DNA of 64,000 nt from Puccinia triticina. Lineage: Eukaryota; Basidiomycota; Pucciniomycetes; Pucciniales; Pucciniaceae. Below are positions 9,710 through 22,524 of this stretch, piece after piece (position 1 is the first letter of the stretch; every line of letters starts with the position of its first letter). The translations under genes and the position numbers were made by a program. The stretch covers positions 6,448,001 through 6,512,000 of the forward strand of contig NC_070565.1 in NCBI RefSeq assembly GCF_026914185.1, read 5' to 3'. The notes under the pieces are model-generated. The model saw only the letters and a program-made list of their open reading frames with translations, ran no database searches and was not told the DNA's origin.

Positions 9710-12220
9710 CAAAGGCGGCTCTGCCGCTGCAGGGTTTAAACCCCCAAGGGAACCCTTATCTTGCCTTCAGAAACTCATCCCTCATTATATACAGAAAAGT
9801 CATTTAAGCTCACCTTCTGAAAGTTGCAGAAAAATTCCTCCAGTCTGACAGAATTGCTTCATATAAGTATGGCAAGATGTTATCACTAAAAGCCAAAATC
9901 TCCATTAATTTTTCCAACCAATATGGACATTAGGAAACACAGATTCAATAAAAACCTGAGAGCTAAGGGTGAAAACCTCAAAGGAACAGCATGAGAAATG
10001 GGCAGGAACAAAAAGAAGAGAGTGATTGCAAAGATAAAAAAAATGGAGGCAAAACAAAGGGGATTAGATACAGATTAGTGAAACTGTAAAAAAAGATTAA
10101 GGAAAGAGAAACACATGTAGGATACATATGAAAGTATACAAATCTGCTGTACTGAGCTTAGGTTTCATATTGATTATTGCAGATTCTATTCACTGTATTC
10201 TAAGTTCATCCTCTTCACTGGTGCAATTTTTTTGTCACCACCAGCTATTATTTGATCTGATTCAATTTCCCCCCATTTTTGTTCTTCAATTGAAAAAGAA
10301 GCTGGAAAAGCTTGTATATATAAAAATAGATTTCAAAGTGGAATCTCAAGGGGTATAGTCTAGCAGCAAATTGTAGCTTATGGTGCTGTCTTTCTGTTAA
10401 GCATGAATCTTCTCCACATAATGATGGAGTTAAAATTGAATACTACAGCTCAATTTCACAATAAATAGACAGTAGAAAGGAAAAATATAGACAATGGTGG
10501 GTAGGGCCTTGGCCTGCATAACACAGTTGGTAAGGTATGCCAGAGGTGCTGAGGATTGGTTGATGACCTCAGTCCAGTGGCCGGAGACGGCAGGTTCTTG
10601 GGGGGACAGGAGCCGGTCCAAGGACAGGTCAGGGGGTGAAGCGTGGTCTGCGGCGGAGGAGGGGGGGATGAGAGTTGAGGAGCCAGCAGAGGGCGGGGTG
10701 GGTCTGTAGAGCTGCTCATTCCAACTTTGGCCTGAGGTCCCTAGAGTTCTGCTTATTTTTACAAGCATCTGCGTTGGAGGGGGCGGGGGCAAGGGGATGG
10801 GCGGTGGGGAGCTCTTTCCACTTGATCTAGTTCTTCATCCGGCTGCTCCCTTTGGCCAGCGGCCTGGCCCGATGGCCGGCGCTAAATGAGTACATCGCCA
10901 AGCGGATGTTCAGCAAGCCGGAATGGAACATTGCGACTAAGGGGGCTTGGCGAAGAACTGGCACAATCAATTGGCCTGAGGCAGTTGGTGAGGGTGGAGG
11001 ATAGCGGGAAGGGTTATCAGTGGATCATGCTGGAATGTCTACGGATAGAAACACAGGAGCAAAACCAACAATGGGAGCGTGGACTTTGCAATCAAGGGGT
11101 TGATTGGGTGGACAGAGATTATAAACCAGTAGGCGGGATTGCTGGCAACAACCTGATTGATCGCCTTGATTGGGTCAGGAAATTTCTAGATCCCCCTTTC
11201 TGCGTCCCCCGCAGCTTCTGCTGGGATCTCATCTTCGCCGGTCGTGGTTGGGTGGCTGTTTACTGTTCCAGACTTTGAAGGGGTCTGGTCGGGGTGAAAT
11301 TTGAGCCCAAGTTACTCTTGTGGTCTGAATCAATAGGACTTCAAATAATCTACATAAGCTCTCCGAGAGAGTCCACAATTTGAAAGACGACTCATACCAA
11401 AAGGAGACGCGGCTGTGTGGACATACAATCACAGCTGGGCTTGGCGTCACACTCAGCATTAGCCTGGTCAGGTGTGATTACTGGCCGGATCTATACTGCG
11501 AGATGTTTGAGAAACAGCTTAGCCGTTGAATCTTCGTTACTCCAGAGCCTTGGTCTGACTAAGTACAGGGAGACAAAATTGCATAAGAGCTCAAGCAGAG
11601 ACTTGACAATATAGAGAAGAGAGAGAGGTAGATAGGGAAGAATGGAGAGAGGGAGTGAACAACATGATTTTGAGATGCTCGAGGGGCAAGACCACCATCC
11701 TTGACATAGCCGCCGCAGCTGCGCCAGCGCAGAAATATTTGACAAAAGGATGCAAGATTCCAGCATATGTAGCATGGCGGGCCATCGCCATGACGAATCT
11801 CGTCGTCGAAGGCACGCTCAGTGTTGTTTTGGAGCTGGAGACGCAGGAGTAGGAGGCGGTGGGCGAAAGCTGGCGGAAATTGAACAAGCGGGGCTTGCGC
11901 TCTGCCCTATTGGCAATGGTGTCATTCTGATGCAAGGAAAAAGTTGCAGGCATGGCTGGTTCGGAGTGGACCTGCGTTGGCAGGCGTATTGTGAAGGCGA
12001 CGGTTTGAGAAAATCCCGGCTCAGTTCATCTTGTGGCGAGGGTTACATGGGTTTGGCAGGGGCGTGGCGGTGGTATAGTTGTCAGGGAAGGATCAATGCG
12101 CCAGTCGAGTGTGCTAGTCTGGTGGATCTTGAGAGGGCTGTGCCAGGTGGTGCCAAATTTCTATAAAAAGAGGGTTTTGCCTTGTCTACTTGTTTGCCCC
12201 AGGCGTCCTCTGCCACTGTA
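9710..12220. other. no identifiable gene
   Basis: The part at 9710-10430 is AT-rich and without features. At 10500-12200 the GC content rises and long overlapping open frames occur on both strands (for example 10886-11278 + and 11591-11953 -), but none matches a known family. Possible coding scraps such as YIAKRMFSKPEWNIATKGA near 10890 are interrupted by stops. A decayed gene or element is possible. A 32-bp motif ACTAGAGGCAAAGGCGGCTC (9704) recurs at 13913. Confidence 0.35.
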
Positions 12221-12224
12221 CTTC

Positions 12225-12595
12225 CAGCGTGCGGTTCGTCCTCAACCCCCTCCGCTGTTGCACTTGCACAGTTTGAGGGGCTAAATTTGTTGGCCCCCCT
12301 TTGCATAATGCCTTAAATGCGGCGCGCTGGGGGTCATCCTCTCGCCATTTTTTAACCCTGCTAGACAGGGATGGATGGTGGGCCACGGTGCATCAGCTTG
12401 CTGATGTTAGGTGGCTGGTTGCAGTGTTTTGTTGATTTTGGCATTTGTAGACAGAAAACCGGTCATGTTTTTTTCCTGGAAGTTGTAAAGGGGAAACCCT
12501 TGATTTTTTTTGTGATTTTTGGAGATTTGTAGGGGAAACCCTTGGAGTTTTGTTTTGTGATTCAGAGGCTTTGATAAACTTGGATGTTATTGATA
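12225..12595 (+). repeat. dispersed 350-bp repeat, copy 1
   Basis: The sequence is CTCAACCCCCTCCGCTGTTG, then GGCCCCCCTTTGCATAATGC, then TTTAACCCTGCTAGACAGG and a T-rich tail with GGGGAAACCCTTG repeated. It is matched over its whole length, in the same orientation, by 26010-26360. It is non-coding. The two copies are diverged by roughly a fifth, so they are not a recent duplication. Confidence 0.75.
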
Positions 12596-12599
12596 TATA

Positions 12600-13305
12600 A
12601 ATTAGATTAATAGTTTGATATGATTCTGCCTTACTTCAATTAAAGTCAAAACAAATCTATTGATATTATTCAACATCTCAAGTACGAAATCTCTGAGCAA
12701 AACGTCTATTCCCGCGCACTAGGATAACTTTTGCCAAAGTTCCTTCAATTGGGTCCAGCAACTCAATAGGATAAATACGCCGCAGGACAGCGCACACAAG
12801 TTGCATAATGAAATCAATTACATTTCTCAAGTCCTCAGTTTTTCTCAGACTCAAGACGTTAAATCTAGCGCGTGGAGCGCGGGACTCACTCAAGGTAATA
12901 ATACTCTTTCAAGCTGGAAAATTTATAATTCTCAGTTAGAATTTTTGAGTTTTTGTCTGAGGGCAGACAACTAAGTTGGGGGAGGTTGTGGTGAGATCAA
13001 TCAACCATCAACAGCGCCAAATTAGTATAGTTTTATATAATAAAGTACAATACAAACTGCATATTAAATATCTTTAGTACAAATACTTTACATTAAATCT
13101 TTTCTCTCAGATTTCACGTCTTTTTATCACCCAGAAAACATGTGATAGTCCACTCAGCAGGAATCAATCACACCACAAATTAGCACAGTAAAACATCAGT
13201 TTCACACAAAGATTCATACTCATACTAGGCCCACAGCTACTTCTGGCTGTTTTTGTTTTCACACATATTTCCCCTCAATGATTTGCATTTTAACATGTTG
13301 GTAAA
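12600..13305. other. AT-rich, no gene seen
   Basis: Nothing beyond short chance frames. The stretch ATTAAAGTCAAAACAAATCT at about 12640 resembles, in inverted orientation, 825-860. Confidence 0.4.
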
Positions 13306-13912
13306 TCTCATCTTAGACATGATTATCTTTCCCAAAGTAGTCATTTTATTTCACATTACATTAATTCCTTTTCACACTATATTAATTTCTTTTTCACACT
13401 CTGATATTTTATTTCACACTACATACATTATTGTACATCACAAAAACCACTCTCAGAAAAGTTTTCATCTATAAAAGGAGGCCTTCCTTGCCCCTTCCTG
13501 TTTCCTTTTTCCCCATGCTTGCACCAAATAGTAATATTAAGATATTACTTCCGCATTCATCACTTTATTATAGTTAGATCATCATAGTTAAGAATTAGAT
13601 CATAAATTTAGAAATTGATAATTATAACTTTCCCTTGATAACAAACCCAATCACACCATTTATAACATCTCTTTATGCGCACAAAACCTGGTTCTTAGGT
13701 TCTGAAAAAGCTAGAAAATAGAATAATTCAGTAGATTGTGCCACACTAAAATTCTCCAGAGCTTTTTTTAGCAAGGCATACCTTCAAGCACCTTTAGCCT
13801 AAACTTTCCTAGTTTTTGCTATATTCCCTTCCAAGCTCATATCACTCCTTGTGTAGAAGTTCCACAAGTGGTGTCCCAACACTTTGGGAAAGATAATCAT
13901 GTCTAAGATGAG
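13306..13912. repeat. 32-bp inverted repeat pair
   Basis: CTCATCTTAGACATGATTAT, continuing CTTTCCCAAAGT at 13306-13340, is repeated perfectly in inverted orientation at about 13880-13912. The 540 bp between them is AT-rich, with TTTTCACAC and TTTCACACTA words, and non-coding. It may be a small TIR element, but no target duplication is evident. Confidence 0.55.
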
Positions 13913-14057
13913 ACTAGAGGCCAAGGCTGCTTTGCCGCTGCAGGGGCCAAGGCACTCAACCTCTGCTAGATTAAAATTGGGACACCCAAGCAAACCCCAA
14001 TGTACCAGGTTTTCCAACCACCAATCTAAAATTGCAATACTTCCCTTTGTGTAGTTT

Positions 14058-14886
14058 GAAAAACTCCAAAGCACTAAGATGTATTTCTTTATCAGACTTG
14101 TACTACAACTTTTATTTAGAGATCTTGACACTGTTGAGACTAGTGCGTAAAAGACAAATGTAATTGAAAAGAGTTTTACCTAAGAGCAGGAACAAGGACC
14201 GCTCTCTACTGAGAAATAAGGAATAGTTGAGAGTTTTGTCTTTAAGGGACAAGAGCAAGTTTGATGCAACACTCGATTCAATGCGTCACTCAATCTTATA
14301 TAGAGCAGAACATTATTCTTTCATAAGTTCTTGGTCTACGCCATTCTCTTCTTGGGGATTAGATCTCCTTACGTGATTTGGTCTGTTGACCTAGGATTTC
14401 CTTCACGTAGCCTCTGCAAAACAACATTGTCTGTTTTACAGAACAATGTTGCATCAGTCCCTGTCTTTTGTTATTGCTCAATGAGGCTAAGAACGCGATG
14501 CTCACCAATGGTTTCTCCGTCTCTTTGAGCGGTATTGGTTTGATCGGTCTGATTGTTCTTGACAGTTTTGCCTAAAGAATGATAGCACGTTAGTGTCTAT
14601 CTGAACATCTCTTGAGTTATCTACGGTCGCTTACCTTCGGCACTAACATTGATTCTCTCTTTGAGTGATCGTGGGCCAGGATTTTCCTTGAGCCTAATTT
14701 GTCCGCTCACGTTTGCCAAAACTATAACAATCAAAAGATGATTTTAGTTTTACAGCTCCCGCGGCTTCTGATTTGGACTGCAGAAGTGGTTTGCGTTTGC
14801 TTACCATTTTCCGCAGCTGATTTGGTTCGCGGCACCTTTCTCAATTTATGAGAATGGCCCCGTTCCCCTGAGCTGGAATTCTCACA
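14058..14886 (-). repeat. Copia 3' LTR (829 bp)
   Basis: Plus-strand ends are TGAAAAACTCC and GAATTCTCACA. It is nearly identical to 19918-20763 but lacks 17 bp present there. Confidence 0.93.
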
Positions 14887-17800
14887 GCCTTCCATGCTTC
14901 GAGTCTCACGATTCGAAGCAGTTTCTGAGACTTGGATTACAGCCAGTTTTGCAAGAGATTTCTTGATGGTCACCCTTCCTGTCGGCTTGGTCAGGAAGTC
15001 GGCTGAATTCTTGGTTGTTTTCACGTAGAGCACTCTGATGAGTCCAATGGCAATCAGCTCTCAAACAAAATGTAGGCAAATCGACATGTGTTTCGTCCTA
15101 AATCTGTTTTGCAACGTTTCGCTCTTTGCAAGATCTAGGGCTCCCCTGTTGTCAATGTAGACATTGATGTGCTTGAGTTGCGGCATCACTAGGGTTTCAT
15201 CGGCTAGGTTCGCAATCCAAGCAAGGTCCCGACCAAGATCTGAAAACGCTTTGTACTTGGCTTCTGTTGTCGACAGCGACACGGTGGTTTGTTTGGTGGA
15301 TTTCCAGTTTATGAGGTGATTTCCTACTTGTACCACGTAGCCTGTTGTGGACCTTCTGGTGTCGGGACAGTTTCCCCAATCTGAGTCAACGAACGCCTGT
15401 ACTGCCTTGCCACTGCCCCTCGCGTACGTTAGCCCTATTTCCTTGGTTCCCTTCAGGTAACGAAAAACTTGCACCGCAGCGTGATAATGTTTTATTCCAG
15501 GGGATTCCAAGTATTGAGATAACGTGCTGACCGTGTACGCTATGTCCGGTCTGGTCAGGATACTGAGATAGTTGAGAGATCCAACAAGCGCTCAATAGTT
15601 TACAGCCAGCTCTTGGAAGGCCTTGAGTTCCGCCTGGGTCGCCTTTTTTAGGTATTCGCGAGGATTTAGCGGACAGGATGCCGGATGCAGATTCTCCAGA
15701 TCAAACTCTTGCAATTTCCTGTCGGTATACTGCGTCTGATTGATTTGCAACCCACCGTTGAATCTGTTGATATTCATTCCTAGAAGAAACTCAGCGTTCC
15801 CCATGTATTTAATTTCAAATTCACGTTCCATTTCTTCTTTGAACACTTCAGGCTTGTCGCTGATGATCACGAGATTGTCCACATGCGCAAATATCCAACT
15901 CGCGGGTTTGCCTCCCGCTGCCATGCGCCAGAACACGCACGGGTCCGACAGAGCCGCCTTGAAGCCGAGACTGATGAGATAGGACGAGAGTCGCTTATAC
16001 CATACCAGCGGCGCCTGCTTCAATCCGTAGATGGCCTTTTTCAGCTCTAGAACCGAGTTTTGCGGGCATTCTAGACCGGGTGGAGGTAGCAGTGTCACTT
16101 TGTCGTTGAGAGGACAAGTGAGGAACGCACTTTGCACGTCAAGCTGATGGATTTGCAGATTGTTGTTGACCGCAAATGAGAGCAAGAAGCAAAGAGAGGC
16201 CGGTTTACCGGTTGGAGCATATTTTGCCTCAAAGTTTAAGCCATGAACCTGCTTAAACCCTTGCGCGCATATCCGTGCCTTGAATTCCACCACCTGATTC
16301 TCTGAGCCCAGCTTTTTCCGATACGCCCATGTTGCCGGGATAGGATTGTCACTCGCCACTCTGACCCGAACTTCCCACACTTGATGCTTCTTCATGTTAT
16401 TGATTTCTTTGAGCTCTGCTTCTTTCCAGCTGAGACTCTCAGAGCACTCCATGGCCTGTTTATGCGTCTTTGGTTCAATTGAAACCGTTACAGTATAGGC
16501 TTGGCGGCGTTCTCGTTTGCCTTCAACGATGTTTTGCTGATCAATCACCCCAATTATTGCTCTAGACGGTTGGCGAGCTTCAGTTTGATCCGGGTCTTCT
16601 ATTCCAGTGATGACGCCCGGACTTCCGCTCCAAGAACGCAGTGTATCTAGAATTTCATCAATGCCTCGAATATCTTCTGGGTCATCGTCCTCCAAGGACG
16701 CAGCAGGTGCTTCATCACTGATTTCATCTTCTTCCTGAAACGGGAGATCAACTTCTGAATTGAAGACCGGTAGCCTCTGGTCCAACAAACGATTGACACT
16801 CTTCTTCAAGGCAGCGCACTCAGGAAACGTGTGCTCATCGAAGTGTGCGTGCTTGACTGTGAGTATTTGCTTATCCTCCATTCGACAGATTTTGTATGAC
16901 AAGTAGTCGTTCTTGTACCCTATCAAGACGCCCTCCCAGGATATCGGTCCAAATTTTTCCGTCCTATGCTGTTTTGGCTTAACAATCCATGCGCGGCACC
17001 CAAACGGCCGGAAAAAATTCATATTTGGCGGGGTTTTGAACAGGAGTTCAATCGGTGATTTCTTGCTCTTCAAGAGCGACGGTAGACTGTTGGTTGTTGC
17101 TGTTGCTGTCTTGACCGCCTCCGCCCACCACTCCGGCGCCAGGTTTGATTGCATGAGCATGCATCTTGTCATGTCGATAATGGTTTGGTTGGCCCGCTCA
17201 GCTAGCCCGTTATTTTGTGGCGTGTACGGCGGAGAAACATTATGTTGTATACCTGCCTCCCGTAGCAGCTCACCCAGTAAGTTGTTACAGAATTCGCCCC
17301 CGCCGTCAGTAATTAGCTTCTTCATCGAATGGCTGGTTTGCTTTTCAAACAGTGTTCTGAAGTTTTGTACGGCTTCGGCTGCTTGACTCTTTTCCTTCAA
17401 GATCACAGTGTGTATATAACCAGTGTACTGGTCCACTAGAGTCAAGAAATACCTTGCGCCGCCATTCGTGGACGGAGAGATAGGACCAACCAAATCGCCA
17501 TGAACGGTTTCCAGAGGCGCAGATGCCGGCTTGAAGTGGCTTTTGCACGGAAGCTTGACGATTTTTCCTAGCATACAAGCATCGCCGGCCTTGAGCTTTG
17601 TTCTGTCCAGATGTTCCGGCAATGCGGTGGCTATTCGAGAGGCACATGCATGTCCCAGCCTATTGTGCCATTTTACGAATTCAGATGTCTTCAACAATGC
17701 AGCTGAGAACAGACCAACAGGAAGATTGATTGGGTCCAGGAATCCTTTGATTTCAAGTAGATCATTGCTGGTATCAACACCGAAAGCTTGTCCGTCATCA

Positions 17801-19853
17801 ATCTTCACAGCAAACCCGTCCAGTCCATCCACCCCTTGTTGAACCAGGGCTTTTGTCTTCATAAGTTGTACGAAAGAAACCAGGTTTTGAGTTAAATTAG
17901 GTACGTAGAGCGCATCTTTGAGCGTAAGAGATCCTCTGTTCGCCAGAAGCAAAGTGGCGTCTCCCCTCGCCGTCGCAATCAGTTCGCCAGATCCGCTTCC
18001 GGTAACTATATCGATCTGCACCTTTGTGGTCTCTTTAAAGTAGCCCAGCAACGTCAGCATATGATTGCTAGCGCCGGAGTCGAGAATCGTGGTTTGCGAT
18101 TTTGGTCCCTGAGTACCAGACAAGTAACTGAACAAGGGACGAATGTTCTCGCTTTCCTGTCCTTCGGGTGACTTTTGCGTCGTGGTGTGATAGGAAGAGC
18201 CCTTCTTTCTGTCCTTATCACGCCTTTCCTTCTGCTTCTCCAGATGTTGCTGGTACTTTTCAGGATGCAGGGTCCAGCAATTCTCCTCGGTGTGATTGGA
18301 TTCAGGATTGTGTTTCTTCCCAGGACACGTGATTGGTACGTAGGGACGCTTTCTCTTTGAGGCACTGCCAGCTTCTGTTACGAGGGCTGTTGTTGAGTTG
18401 TTTGAGGAGGGTGCTTCAGTGGCCTTTCTTTTGTTGGTTTGTTCAAACCTTCCTACTTCTCGCAGTCGATTAATGACATATTTCGGCTTCCTGAGTGAGT
18501 TTAAATCACCAAATAAGCTTTGCATCAGAAATGGCCTTTTCTTGGTGATTCGACTGATTATGCTACAGCAGATAACGAAGTCGGGAACGACCATGCCGAG
18601 CAAGTCAAATTTAGCCAAGCATTCCTCTATCCCATTGATGTATGTAGCCATGTCATTGTTGAACTGGGTATCTTCCCATCGGGCCCAAACCTTGTAGCTC
18701 GCCAAAATGGAGTCGGAGGCGTACACTGACTTAAACATATTCCAGAGTTCGTAAGGATTGTTGGAGTTGTTCTTCTTTACGATTGTATTGAAGACTCCGT
18801 CCGTCAGATTAGCGCACAATAGATTTGCTGCTTTCTGAGATTTTGACTTTGTTCTTTTGTTCACGTCGGGCAGAGGTGGGTTGTCGATGAAATGTTCCAG
18901 ATTGAATTCCGACAGCGCCATCCTTATCTTTTTCTCCCAGATTTCGAAGTTCTCGCCCGAGAAAGTAGGCACTTTCATCGTTGGCTTTCCTCCGAGATAA
19001 AGATTAACAATCGAGACTCGGGTACCTGTTGGCACCCGGGTACCTGCTTGTTTTTTTTCCAAAATCAACACCTCACACCGCACCTGGCACCGCTTGGAGG
19101 GTACCGGCGGTACTTTTTGCAGGTACCCCAGGTACCCCCCTCAGCGGCGAGCCTCGGCAAGGGAGGTCCACCCGGTGAGCTGGAGAGGAGTCCCCTCGCC
19201 AAGCTGGATACATGTGTATCCAGCTCGCCGATTGGTGGCCGCTGCGCTGCGCTGAAAGTAGCGGCCCCCCCGCTGCGCTACCAATTTTTGGGTCTGGCAA
19301 GAAGCGGGGTCCCGCTACTTTCAGCGGTAGCGCAGCGGAACCATCGCTGCGCTACCGCTTTTTGAGCTGGCCGCATAGCGCTCCCCCGCTGCCAGCCAAA
19401 AAAGCAGAGCGCAGCTGTTTTGGTGGGCGCTGCGCGGCACTGAACGGAGCAGTCCCGCCCGCTGCGCTACCGCTTTCTGGGTTGGGGAAAAAGCGGGGCC
19501 CCGCTATTTGGAGCGGTAGCGCAGCGGGACTGGCGCTGCGCTACCGCTTTTTGGGCTGACCGCGCAGCGTTTCAGCCTTGTTGCTGGGAGACCTCCCCGC
19601 CGAACTAGATTTACCAGGTCTCAACCCTTGATCCCCCGGGGGGTGGGAGGTACTTGTGGGCGGTACCCGGGTACCGCACCGCTTTCCAGCCAAAACCAAG
19701 CACCTAGTACCGCACCCGGCACCTCTGCGCGGGTGCATGGCGGGTGTGAGAGGTACCTGCAAAGCGGTGCAGGGTACCCCCCAACAGGTACCAAATGTTC
19801 ATCTCTACTCCGAGAGAAATGGATTCACCTGAGTCGCTGTCAGAGTTGGCCAT
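14731..19853 (-). pseudogene. Copia Gag-Pol polyprotein, disrupted
   Basis: The original start is inferred at 19853 (MANSDSDSGES), just inside the 5' LTR. The element at 18998-19807 then interrupts gag. The long open stretch 15592-19083 (1163 codons) carries gag; protease DSGAS (about residue 334); a GAG-pre-integrase region; integrase with D in GDLVG (about 531), D in TDGGGEF (about 594) and E in GLAERAN (about 625); and reverse transcriptase with FAHVDNL (about 1069), where the family has VDD. TGA codons at 15592-15594 and 15061-15063 interrupt the same frame before and after RNase H (DSDWGNCPDTRRSTTGYV). Coding ends inside the 3' LTR. With two stops, an active-site Asp-to-Asn change and a split gag, no functional polyprotein is expected. 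Confidence 0.93.
18998..19807. mobile_element. 810-bp non-autonomous hAT-type element in gag
   Basis: The left end is TAAAGATTAACAATCGAG; the right end read inward is TAGAGATGAACATTTGGTACC. The 8-bp CTCCGAGA flanks both ends (18990-18997 and 19808-19815). GGTACC-rich modules lie at about 19018-19135 and 19645-19800, in the form CACCCGGGTACC...TTTTTCC...GGCACC. Between them is an array of GCGGTAGCGCAGCGG palindromic words (19200-19560). No transposase is coded. The target lies in the Copia gag just after its start, and the flanking coding sequence is in frame across the target site. The element therefore postdates the Copia insertion or its parent copy. Confidence 0.85.
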
Positions 19854-19917
19854 CTTTTCGTCCTGCTCCTAGTGTTGGTGTTCTGAGGTTGCGTTTGTAG
19901 TCTTGAGACTGTAAATC

Positions 19918-20763
19918 TGAAAAACTCCAAACCACTAAGATGTATTTCTTTATCAGACTTGTACTACAACTTTTATTTAGAGATCTTGACACTGTTGAGA
20001 CTAGTGCGTAAAAGACAAATGTAATTGAAAAGAGTTTTACCTAAGAGCAGGAACGAGGACCGCTCTCTACTGAGAAATAAGGAATAGTTGAGAGTTTTGT
20101 CTTTAAGGGACAAGAGCAAGTTCGATGCAACACTCGATTCGATGCGTCACTCAATCTTATATAGAGCAGAACATTATTCTTTCATAAGTTCTTGGTCTAC
20201 GCCATTCTCTTCTTGGGGATTAGATCTCCTTACGTGATTTGGTCTGTTGACCTAGGATTTCCTTCACGTAGCCTCTGCAAAACGACTTAGGAGTGATGCA
20301 ACGCTGTCTGTTTTACAGAACAATGTTGCATCAGTCACTGTCTTTTGTTATTGCTCAATGAGGCTAAGAACACAATACTCACCAATGGTTTCTCCGTCTC
20401 TTTGAGCGGTATCGGTTTGATTGGTCTGATTGTTCTCGACAGTTTTGCCTAAAGAACGATAGCACTTTAGTGTCTATCTGAACATCTCTTGAGTTATCTA
20501 CGGTTGCTTACCTTCGGCGCTAACTGTGATTCTCTCTTTGAGTGATTGTGGGCCAGGATTTTCCTTGAGCCTAATCTGTCCGCTCACGTTCGCCAAAACT
20601 ATAACAATCAAAAGATGATTTTAGTTTTACAGCTCCCGCGGCTTCTGATTTGGACTGCGGAAGTTGTTCGCGTTTGCTTACCATTTTCCGCAGCTGATTT
20701 GGTTCGCGGCACCTTTCTCAATTTATGAGAATGGCCCCGTTCCCCTGAGCTGGAATTCTCACA
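19918..20763 (-). repeat. Copia 5' LTR (846 bp)
   Basis: This is the promoter-side LTR of the minus-strand element. Plus-strand ends are TGAAAAACTCC and GAATTCTCACA. It contains CTTATATAGAGCAG, a TATA-like box. Confidence 0.93.
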
Positions 20764-20768
20764 TAGTT

Positions 20769-22290
20769 GTGATATGAAATTCATCAACTGCACCTGTGAT
20801 CCACTTTAAAATCCAACATTGACATTGGTGTGGAGCAGTTTTTCACATTAAATGTTCAATTTCAATAGATAAACTGTGGCACATCATGAATATGATACAA
20901 CATCAGTGATCTCTCCAGAGGGAGGCATGAGGAGCAGGCTGAGGAAAAAAATAATTTAGCCAGAAACTTAAAAGTAGGAATAATCAGGCCATAAATGGCC
21001 AACAACATCAGCCTGACAAATTTCCTTCTCTCTATGTTAATCTCCCTATTCCTGCATGTGACACAGGGAATAATGAAAAATAATGCAGACATTGAAGGCA
21101 GTAGAAGATGCTGATCTTCTAGCGACAGTAGGCAAGCAGTTTGACAGGCAAAGGCAATGAGGATGAGGAGCGTGAGGAGGCACAAGTGGGAAAGGTTTGG
21201 ATTTACATGGCCAGTTGGGCAAGGAGGGCACCTGCAAGATCAGGCCGCCCACCGGCATCTGGAACAGGATCCGGTTGTACAGTTGCAAGGGGCATATTCC
21301 TGTACAGATTAAACCCCCGGGGGTCCCCGGTTTGGAATTTTGGGATCTGGGAGGGGAAAACAACAGGAGATTCAGCCTAATTTGGCAGGATCTGACACTG
21401 ATTTTCTGAATGAACAACCTCTTGGATGGTCTTGAGTCTCAAAGAGAAGCAGTCGGCGAGGGCCGCGTGTGTATCAAAATTGTGTGAAGGGTGCTGAGAG
21501 GTGAAGAGGGCCGTTGGACTCTGTAGCTATGGGCTGATGAGTGCTGGAACAGGCTTGGACCCCATGGCTATGGGTTTATGAGATACATAGTCATGGAGTT
21601 ACAGGTTATAAACCCATAATTATGGGTTTATGGCATGTACTTAGCATTGGGTTTGTAATGTAGGGGACAAAAAAAAAATTGGCTGGTCAGAAAACTTAGC
21701 CCGGATAGAAGTTAGAACTAGAATCTACAGCCTCCAAAAGGCCCAAAACTATCATTTACATGTTATATCAAGCCCATATGCATGGGCTTAATTTGGCCCG
21801 CGTCTCAGATCTGATTTTGCGGGCAAGGCCGTACAGTAATATGCCCCTTGCAACTGTATCCAGCGGGAACCCGTGCTTTTTCCGACAAATTGGATGTGCG
21901 CGTAGCCGCTTTGCAGCACCATTGAAGATGAACCACATGTGCGTACAGATGGAAGCAATGAGGCGTTTGTTAAGAGTGCGCCGTTGGAAGAGAGTGTGTG
22001 GATTTTTTTTGTTGATTAGCTTGTCTAAGGAAAGCAGTTTGTGACTTGAATCTGTCTTGTTGTTCAACAGTCACTTTAGCAAGATAAGAGTTGGGGACAA
22101 GTGGTGTAGAGGGTGAAGGGAAGTTATGCGGTACAGATCAAGGAGCAAGTTGACAAAATGGAGCTGCAATAAGACAATGGCGTCCAGCCCATCAAGGACC
22201 TTGATATCAGGCATCAGGTTGGCACAACCAATGTCCTTCATGTTGAATTCAGCCTTGATTTCATCTTTGAAGGGGTTGAGATCAGAGAAT
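20769..22290. other. no gene; inverted repeat and palindrome
   Basis: GTACAGTTGCAAGGGGCATA at about 21276 recurs inverted at about 21830-21860, suggesting the ends of a small element of 550-600 bp. A perfect 24-bp palindrome built on AAACCCATAATTATGGGTTT lies at 21608-21631 within CATGGCTATGGGTTT words. No convincing coding sequence was found. Confidence 0.45.
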
Positions 22291-22524
22291 AGCACGGTAG
22301 TATTTGACGCGTTTTTTGGGCCCCTCGAATACTGATTCGTTGAATATCCAAGTATTCGGAGATATTCGACGGAAAAACTTCCTAAATACATTAAAAACAC
22401 CAAAAAATTACATTTTTTGTGTTTTTGACTTATTTTGGCCCATTTCTGGGCCATATAATTTTGAGGGGGTCATCCTTCAAACATATATTGGTGCCAAAGG
22501 CGCTTATAATATTGCCAGAGGCAT

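Larger units (their letters stand above)
14058..20763 (-). mobile_element. Copia (Ty1-type) LTR retrotransposon
   Basis: A full 6.7-kb element on the minus strand has LTRs at 14058-14886 and 19918-20763 and the 5-bp duplication TAGTT at 14053-14057 and 20764-20768. Domain order is gag, protease, integrase, reverse transcriptase, RNase H, which defines Copia. The LTRs differ by a 17-bp indel near 20285 plus scattered substitutions, so the insertion is not brand new. A standard primer-binding site was not recognised next to the 5' LTR (about 19917). The copy is inactive: two nonsense codons, a changed reverse-transcriptase active site and an insertion in gag. Confidence 0.95.

Noticed and set aside
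10430..12306. Several overlapping frames of 70-140 codons on both strands
   Set aside because: GC-rich composition makes chance frames long. None shows a conserved motif, and apparent coding scraps are cut by stops. Left as unassigned rather than called genes.
15592..19083. An intact 1163-residue gene starting MRCEVLILEKKQAGTRVP
   Set aside because: The first 35 or so residues are the GGTACC element read through. The real gag start lies upstream of the insert, and pol continues past a TGA.
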